Positions 28,349 through 34,387 of a stretch of 34,387 nt of DNA are shown piece by piece. Positions within the stretch are counted from its first letter, which is position 1. Every line of letters starts with the position of its first letter. Position numbers and translations under genes: made by a program. The notes beneath the pieces are model-generated. The model was not told where the DNA came from and did no database searches. It worked only from the letters and a program-made list of their open reading frames with translations. This DNA comes from Oxalobacteraceae bacterium. Its GTDB lineage: Bacteria; Pseudomonadota; Gammaproteobacteria; Burkholderiales; Burkholderiaceae_D. Location: NCBI GenBank assembly GCA_027485795.1, contig JAIXQK010000023.1, forward strand, positions 1-34,387. Reading direction: 5' to 3'.

Positions 28349-30211
28349 ATGAAAACTCAAGCCAAAGATATTCACAGCGCGCAAAACACCCTGCAAGCGC
28401 TGAATACTTATTTCAAGGGACAAACAGACCCTTCAAGACTTAGAGTCAGTGCTTCAGGAGATATTGAAATTGCGGGAAGACTCTCGATCTTGTTTGATCG
28501 TTTTGTCGACAACATACGTCGCCATGTTGATAAGCAGTATCAACCAGTGGACTGGGAAACCAATGCCAAGAATACCGTCATCTCCAAGCTTGAGCAGACC
28601 CTGAACGCTATGCTACCTGGTCAATCCCAATTGATCGGCGAAAGGGTTTCCCACCTGATCGGGAACATCAATCATCAGTTGAAAACGTCCCACCGCATTC
28701 CGTGGCAACGGGCACTGGCAGTCGAAATTGATCTACTAAAAAATATGCATCAAGGAGACAAGCTTTCGAACGCCATCAGGGTCGTGATGGATATCGGACA
28801 CTTCACGAGCAGTCAGATTGAGCAGAAAGTTATTGAAAAAATCGGACTTGCAGGTATAGATTTTGCGCAACTGACTGACGATAGCCAGAACAACATTAGA
28901 CTCGCTCTGGAAAACACCCTCCGGGAACACTTGATGACCACCTTTGATCTTCCATTCATGAATTCGCAATTTGGTGCTGAAATCATTATGCATGCAATGA
29001 TTTCCTACCAAATGAACATGGAAGAGGCTATGGCATTGATGCATATTCCCGAAGCGATCATGCCAGCTAACGGGTTCAAAAGTAGACCAGAATCTCCAGA
29101 TACGTTTCTTCACGAGCAGATTGCCCGTACCATCAGTCAGCAATGTGGTGTTCCATTAAAACTGGCCAGAAAAGGCGCGAAGAATATCGAATTTTGTATG
29201 CGCCGCTATGAAATAAACTGGAAGCAGGCGCTGGATCTTTCCGCACTGGCACAGCGGATCGCAAAAATTCGGAATCCGGATCAAATGAATTCCGGCAACC
29301 CGAATCCGAGAATTGAGACAATGCGATCTCTCACCATCGAGCACATGGACATTAGCCGTGCAGCACAACAAGTGATAGCCCGGGATCGATGCAGTACCTC
29401 ACATGCACTGCAAGTTGTTGCACGAAGAATCCGGACACTTCCGGAAATTCAGCGCTGCATGCCGCCAAGCGCCAGACCCAGCATCCTAGGCGGAATGCAA
29501 TGCAAGGTCACATCATCGATCAGCGAAATTTTCAAGGATACATTTCGCACCCAAGTACAAACACTCCAGAGCTTACCGAAGGAGACCTGGGTTGATCCGA
29601 GTAGTAACACCGACTTCCCTCTTGCAGACATTTTTCTACGCGACTCTGTCCGCACCCTTCGCGTCGCTCTGGAAAGCGAAGGCCAAGTTTGCTTTTTTGA
29701 TGGTCGAAACCCTGAAGAACTGATCCCCGGAATTTTAGCTTTTGCAGGTGATCGGGAGACCATGATAGCGCTCACCGATTCATTTAATCAGGCTATTTTG
29801 GGGACAATCATGTCCATGGTCATTAAAGAAAATCAGAACATGGATTTGAAAGCCAGAGAGGATGCACCAGGTACACAATCTCAGTTGCTATGGCATTCTG
29901 CAAAAAAAGATGCCAACGGGAAGATCATTATTCGCCATCTTTTTTTTCAAAAGCGCATGGCAATTCAAGATACCGAGACAAATCAGGAGTGGCCCATCAA
30001 CCGAGGTCCCCACTGGCAAGGCGATATCAGTCCCGTGAACGCCGGGTGGACTATGGATTTCAGCTATGCTTTTGATCCGAAAGATTTAAAACAAGGCATC
30101 CGCAAGCCCGAGATCCTTGATTGCAAATACTCATTCGCAATTAGTCTGGATTGGGACGAGATCGATCAGAAATTGCTCGAAGAAGAGGAAAAAAATAAAG
30201 CGCCACTATAA
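28349..30211 (+). CDS. unknown protein, second and larger gene of the pair
   Basis: I do not recognise this 620-residue protein. The ATG at 28349 lies 22 nt after the previous stop, with no clear ribosome binding site. The same frame is open back to 28103 but then overlaps the first gene and reads like shadow sequence. Shared with its neighbour are an N-terminal module (YFKGQT at 21-26, then SGDIEI at 36-41) and a C-terminal module (about 431-609): DSVRTLRV, DANG before a strand (521-524), GWTMDF (566-571), QGIRK (582-586), DWDEIDQKL (601-609). The middle (about 95-370) appears as a predicted helical insert with recurring x-A-L/M segments around residues 122, 227, 273, 294 and 353. The end is strongly acidic (EEEEKNKAPL). 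No export signal is seen. A hand count at 28801-28860 gives 24 G+C of 60. A secreted effector is one possibility, unproven. Confidence 0.8.
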   Translation: MKTQAKDIHSAQNTLQALNTYFKGQTDPSRLRVSASGDIEIAGRLSILFDRFVDNIRRHVDKQYQPVDWETNAKNTVISKLEQTLNAMLPGQSQLIGERVSHLIGNINHQLKTSHRIPWQRALAVEIDLLKNMHQGDKLSNAIRVVMDIGHFTSSQIEQKVIEKIGLAGIDFAQLTDDSQNNIRLALENTLREHLMTTFDLPFMNSQFGAEIIMHAMISYQMNMEEAMALMHIPEAIMPANGFKSRPESPDTFLHEQIARTISQQCGVPLKLARKGAKNIEFCMRRYEINWKQALDLSALAQRIAKIRNPDQMNSGNPNPRIETMRSLTIEHMDISRAAQQVIARDRCSTSHALQVVARRIRTLPEIQRCMPPSARPSILGGMQCKVTSSISEIFKDTFRTQVQTLQSLPKETWVDPSSNTDFPLADIFLRDSVRTLRVALESEGQVCFFDGRNPEELIPGILAFAGDRETMIALTDSFNQAILGTIMSMVIKENQNMDLKAREDAPGTQSQLLWHSAKKDANGKIIIRHLFFQKRMAIQDTETNQEWPINRGPHWQGDISPVNAGWTMDFSYAFDPKDLKQGIRKPEILDCKYSFAISLDWDEIDQKLLEEEEKNKAPL

Positions 30212-30345
30212 GGGCAGCCTTCGAGCCGAGCTTGGGGAGCGCTTGCAAGCGCTTCCCGTATGATGCCCGGTACAACTTCGTTAGAGCTTAGTTCTTCGAC
30301 TGGTCGACCATCTTGTTCTTGGCGATCCAGGGCACGTGAGGCCGT

Positions 30346-30374
30346 AAAAAAAGCTGTGCCAGTGCACAGCTTTT
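30346..30374 (-). terminator. intrinsic terminator, repeat unit 1
   Basis: On the minus strand, AAAGCTGTGC/GCACAGCTTT forms a 10-bp stem with a 4-nt loop and a run of seven T. The A-run on the other side means it may also stop plus-strand transcripts coming from the unknown pair. Confidence 0.8.
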
Positions 30375-30497
30375 AGGGTGAGCGCGGGGAGCGCTTGCAA
30401 GTGCTTCCCGTATGATGCCCGGTACAACTTCGTTAGAGCTTAGTTCTTCGACTGGTCGACCATCTTGTCCTTGGCGATCCAGGGCACGTGAGGCCGT

Positions 30498-30526
30498 AAA
30501 AAAAGCTGTGCCAATGCACAGCTTTT
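30498..30526 (-). terminator. intrinsic terminator, repeat unit 2
   Basis: Same stem and T-run as in unit 1, with one base change in the loop (CCAATGC instead of CCAGTGC on the plus strand). Confidence 0.8.
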
Positions 30527-30649
30527 AGGGCAAGCGCGGGGAGCGCCTGCAAGCGCTTCCCGCATGATGCCGGGTACAACTGTCTTTGAACTTAGTTCTT
30601 CGACTGATCGACCATTTTGTTCTTGGCGATCCAGGGCACGTGAGCCCGT

Positions 30650-30678
30650 AAAAAAAGCTGTGCCAGTGCACAGCTTTT
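30650..30678 (-). terminator. intrinsic terminator of ilvC, repeat unit 3
   Basis: This is the first terminator met after the ilvC stop, 66 nt downstream, and so the probable main terminator of the ilvBHC operon. The stem is identical to unit 1, with seven T on the minus strand. Confidence 0.85.
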
Positions 30679-30743
30679 AGGGTGAGCGCGGGGAGCGCCT
30701 GCAAGCGCTTCCCGCATGATGCCCAGTGAGGATTAACTAAAAA

Positions 30744-31793
<1,050 letters not shown>

Positions 31794-32285
31794 TCAAACT
31801 TTCAGAATGCGCTCGCCGCGTCCGATGCCGGAGCCACCGGTACGCACGGTTTCCAGAATGGCGGCGCGATCAATCGCATCGATAAAGGCGTCGAGTTTTG
31901 CCTTGTTACCGGTAAGCTCGATGGTGTAAGTTTTTTCAGTGACATCAATAATGCGGCCACGGAAAATATCCGCGGTACGCTTCATTTCTTCACGTTCCTT
32001 ACCGACTGCACGCACTTTGATGAGCATGAGTTCACGCTCGATGTGGGCGCCCTCGGTTAGGTCAACCACCTTCACCACTTCAATCAATCGATTCAAGTGC
32101 TTGGTGATCTGTTCGATCACATCGTCCGAGCCGGAGGTGACGATAGTCATACGCGACAGCGTTGGATCTTCTGTAGGCGCTACCGTCAACGTCTCGATGT
32201 TGTAGGCGCGTGCAGAGAACAATCCAACCACACGCGACAGTGCGCCGGCTTCGTTTTCCAGTAAGGCTGCAATGATATGGCGCAT
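31794..32285 (-). CDS. ilvH: acetolactate synthase small (regulatory) subunit
   Basis: This regulatory subunit binds valine and tunes the large subunit. The 163 residues contain an N-terminal ACT domain (about 1-76; LLENEAGALSRVVGLFSARAYNIETL, with the conserved N/G-type valine site) and a C-terminal ACT-like half (about 80-160). The ATG shares one base with the ilvB stop (TAATG), so translation is coupled and the subunit ratio is probably fixed. Confidence 0.97.
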   Translation of the reverse strand: MRHIIAALLENEAGALSRVVGLFSARAYNIETLTVAPTEDPTLSRMTIVTSGSDDVIEQITKHLNRLIEVVKVVDLTEGAHIERELMLIKVRAVGKEREEMKRTADIFRGRIIDVTEKTYTIELTGNKAKLDAFIDAIDRAAILETVRTGGSGIGRGERILKV

Positions 32286-34000
32286 TACAAGTCCTCCGAG
32301 CCAAGCAGCATCTCGGTCAGACCTTTACCCGCCTTGACCATCGGCCACACATTTTCACCCTGATCGGTGATGAAGTTCATGAATACCAGCTTGTCTTTCA
32401 TCGCAAACGCATCACGTAGCGCACCTTCGACATCACCCGGTTTGGTGATGGTGACACCGACGTGACCAAACGACTCGACCAGCTTGTCAAAATCGGGCAA
32501 AGAGTCCATGTAGGACTCGGAATAACGCGAACCATAGTCAATCTCTTGCCACTGGCGCACCATGCCAAGGTAACGGTTATTCAGCAAAACAATTTTTGGC
32601 GTGAGGTGATACTGCCTGCAGGTTGCCAGCTCTTGTATGCACATCTGTATCGATGCCTCGCCCGTGATACACGCAACTGTCGCATCCGGATTGGCCATCT
32701 GTACGCCCATCGCATACGGCAAGCCGACACCCATGGTGCCAAGACCACCGGAGTTGATCCAGCGGCGTGGCTTGTCGAAGCCGTAATACTGCGCGGCCCA
32801 CATCTGGTGCTGGCCGACGTCCGAGGTGACGAAAGCATCGCCCTTGGTCACTTGCCAGAGTTTCTCGACCACCATTTGTGGCTTGATCGTATCGTCCGAG
32901 GAGGCGTATTTCAGGCACTCGCGCTTGCGCCATTCGTTGATCTGCTTCCACCAGGCGTCATGTGCAGCGGCATTCGGCTTGATTTCGGAAGCATCAAGCT
33001 GCGCTAGCAATTCCTGCAGAACTTCTTTGACGTTACCAACGATCGGAATATCGACCTTCACCCGCTTGGAGATCGAGGATGGATCAATATCGATGTGAAT
33101 GATCTTGCGGGGCAGGCTCGCGAAATGTTTCGGGTTTCCGATCACGCGGTCATCGAAGCGCGCGCCAATTGCGATCAGCACATCACAGTGCTGCATCGCC
33201 ATGTTGGCCTCGTAGGTACCATGCATGCCGGGCATGCCAACGAATTTATCGCTGGAAGCGCGGTAGGCACCCAAACCCATCAGGGTGTTGGTGCAAGGGT
33301 AGCCGAGCTTGTCGACCAGTTTGTTCAACTCGGGCGCGGAATCCGACAAGATCACACCACCGCCGGTGTAAATCATGGGGCGCTCGGCTGTCAGCAGCAG
33401 CTGGACCGCCTTACGAATTTGACCCGCGTGACCTTTGTCGACCGGCTTGTACGAACGCATCTCGACTGACTTCGGATACTCGTAAGTCGTCTTTGCGATC
33501 GTGATGTCTTTGGGGATATCCACCAGCACCGGGCCCGGACGACCGGTGGTCGCGATGAAGAAAGCCTTCTTCATCGTCGCCGCCAGGTCTTTTACATCCT
33601 TGACCAGGAAATTGTGCTTAACGCAGGGCCGGGTGATACCGACGGTGTCGCATTCCTGGAAGGCGTCCAGACCAATCGCATGGGTCGGCACCTGCCCGGT
33701 GATAATCACCATGGGTATTGAATCAAGATGGGCAGTGGCGATACCGGTTACCGCATTGGTCACGCCCGGACCAGAGGTCACGAGGCACACACCCACCTTG
33801 TTTGAACTACGCGAGTAAGCATCCGCCGCATGGACTGCCGCCTGCTCATGGCGGACCAGAATATGGCGAAACTTGTCCTGCTTGAAAATCTCGTCGTAGA
33901 TATAGAGAACTGCGCCGCCGGGATAGCCGAACACATGTTCGACGCCCTCTTCGGCAAGACAGCGCACGACGATCTCGGCGCCAGTGATTTCTGAAGACAT
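32285..34000 (-). CDS. ilvB: acetolactate synthase large (catalytic) subunit
   Basis: This is the ThDP-, FAD- and Mg-dependent enzyme making acetolactate or acetohydroxybutyrate from pyruvate. Its 571 residues show GYPGGAVLYIYDEI, the catalytic glutamate E52 (RHEQAAVHAADAYSR), and the Mg/ThDP segment GEASIQM (447-453) to NN (474-475), where most families have GDG. I recall Glu in place of Asp in related betaproteobacterial enzymes, so activity is not in doubt. The ATG at 34000 has AAAGGA 6 nt upstream; a TTG at 34015 in frame is ignored. The gene could equally be named ilvI. It heads the ilvBHC operon and has an unusual, hairpin-rich leader. Confidence 0.96.
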   Translation of the reverse strand: MSSEITGAEIVVRCLAEEGVEHVFGYPGGAVLYIYDEIFKQDKFRHILVRHEQAAVHAADAYSRSSNKVGVCLVTSGPGVTNAVTGIATAHLDSIPMVIITGQVPTHAIGLDAFQECDTVGITRPCVKHNFLVKDVKDLAATMKKAFFIATTGRPGPVLVDIPKDITIAKTTYEYPKSVEMRSYKPVDKGHAGQIRKAVQLLLTAERPMIYTGGGVILSDSAPELNKLVDKLGYPCTNTLMGLGAYRASSDKFVGMPGMHGTYEANMAMQHCDVLIAIGARFDDRVIGNPKHFASLPRKIIHIDIDPSSISKRVKVDIPIVGNVKEVLQELLAQLDASEIKPNAAAHDAWWKQINEWRKRECLKYASSDDTIKPQMVVEKLWQVTKGDAFVTSDVGQHQMWAAQYYGFDKPRRWINSGGLGTMGVGLPYAMGVQMANPDATVACITGEASIQMCIQELATCRQYHLTPKIVLLNNRYLGMVRQWQEIDYGSRYSESYMDSLPDFDKLVESFGHVGVTITKPGDVEGALRDAFAMKDKLVFMNFITDQGENVWPMVKAGKGLTEMLLGSEDL

Positions 34001-34387
34001 TACCTGTCCTTTCAAGGTCCATAGGAAATTGATCGGATGCTCTCCCCTTGCGGTGACGGAGACAGTGGCACACTTGAAGCATCCCTTGAGCGTGCGTTTA
34101 CGTCGATCCGTCCTGCGCGGCTGGCGCAGTTCAAACCGGCGCTGAGTGCACTTCGTTCAGCTTCCGCTTGTGCCGCTGCTGGCGCCACCTCACGCTTTTG
34201 GCGTGGGTTAGAGCAAACAACGTAGTTGGGCGCAGCGACGCCCTAAAAACCTTCCTATCGCCGCGCGGCGTTATGGGCCGCGCGGAACAGGGAAAAAATA
34301 TCCCTCGCGGTGGCGAGGGAGCGCATAAGTTAATGCGTTGCAGCAATAAGGTCAAGAAAATTCTTTTAAAAAAGCCAATGAAATCAA
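34001..34387 (-). promoter_or_regulatory. ilvB promoter region and long structured leader
   Basis: This 387-bp stretch has no convincing gene. An AT-rich block and TTGACC (34355-34350) with TAACTT (34332-34327) at 17-bp spacing look like a promoter; the start would fall near 34320. The RNA would then begin with an 8-bp perfect hairpin (34320-34301) followed by ATATTTTTT. Further stems follow: CCGCGCGG twice (34261-34268 and 34278-34285), GGGCG/CGCCC (34228-34243), and CACGC/GCGTG (34191-34205). No leader peptide rich in Ile, Val or Leu starting with ATG was found. A 23-codon frame at 34326-34255 lacks such codons in a run. The first hairpin could instead end a gene beyond the window. Confidence 0.5.

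Larger units (their letters stand above)
30234..30743. repeat. 152-bp tandem repeats of the ilvC tail plus terminator
   Basis: Three full units begin at 30234, 30386 and 30538. A fourth begins at 30690 and runs in register into the genuine ilvC end (stop at 30744, same 54-bp offset). Each full unit holds a 24-bp palindrome (GGGGAGCGC...GCGCTTCCC), a 47-bp copy of the last 15 ilvC codons with stop (minus strand, [14 protein letters not shown]), and a terminator. By eye, units 1 and 2 differ at about 5 positions and units 1 and 3 at about 11. Unit 3 looks most like the native end, which suggests stepwise duplication outward from ilvC. This fills the 532 bp between the unknown pair and ilvC; no other gene is seen there. 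Confidence 0.95.

Noticed and set aside
30179-30211. Acidic C-terminus (EEEEKNKAPL) as a type IV secretion signal
   Set aside because: A glutamate cluster near the end is too weak alone, and no secretion system genes are in the window.
32640-32680. Loss of the GDG motif in acetolactate synthase as a sign of inactivity
   Set aside because: Glu at this place keeps the Mg-binding carboxylate, and I recall the same substitution in related betaproteobacterial enzymes; the rest of the protein is intact.
34255-34326. 23-codon frame as an ilv attenuation leader peptide
   Set aside because: It lacks a run of Ile, Val or Leu codons and its ATG would lie upstream of the predicted transcription start.

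Overview
The window reads as a chromosomal segment of a betaproteobacterium, most likely order Burkholderiales. The basis is gene order and protein features: ilvB-ilvH-ilvC, psd-pssA-leuA, rpsO-pnp, a quinone oxidoreductase gene, tpiA-secG-tRNA-Leu, a full 14-gene nuoABCDEFGHIJKLMN cluster, a DUF2818 gene and a NUDIX gene. From memory, this order is shared by Burkholderia, Ralstonia and Oxalobacteraceae relatives. I cannot fix the genus. Base composition is about 55-60 % GC in the housekeeping part and visibly lower in one island.

Layout (nearly everything is on the minus strand, so transcription runs from high to low coordinates). 34387-30744: a hairpin-rich ilvB leader, then ilvB-ilvH-ilvC for branched-chain amino acid synthesis. 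30743-30234: an array of 152-bp tandem repeats, each carrying a copy of the last codons of ilvC plus an intrinsic terminator. 30211-27112: two plus-strand genes of unknown function, AT-richer, sitting in the usually tight ilvC-psd junction. 26840-25302: psd and pssA (phosphatidylethanolamine synthesis). 25266-23494: a promoter, a leucine-rich leader peptide and leuA. 23435-20751: rpsO and pnp with structured leaders. 20642-18350: quinone oxidoreductase, tpiA and secG. 18274-18190: tRNA-Leu(GAG). 18114-3512: all 14 subunit genes of respiratory complex I. 3498-301: DUF2818, a NUDIX hydrolase and a copper-type P1B ATPase. 168-1: the start of an unidentified gene leaving the window.

Functionally, this is core metabolism: isoleucine/valine/leucine synthesis, phospholipid synthesis, RNA decay and ribosome assembly, triosephosphate isomerase, protein secretion, and NADH:quinone oxidoreductase. 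The copA gene follows the NUDIX gene by 3 nt, so copper export may be expressed from the tail of the complex I unit.

The parts that look least ordinary are: (i) the two unknown genes, which appear to be paralogues sharing N-terminal and C-terminal modules, with a large helical insert in the second; (ii) the ilvC-tail/terminator tandem array beside them; (iii) a duplicated, aborted nuoD start that forces nuoD to begin at an internal GTG; (iv) a leuA attenuation leader whose promoter placement suggests a leaderless leader peptide; (v) a very stable hairpin at the predicted 5' end of the ilvB transcript. All similarity statements come from reading the sequence and from recalled family knowledge; no database search was run.
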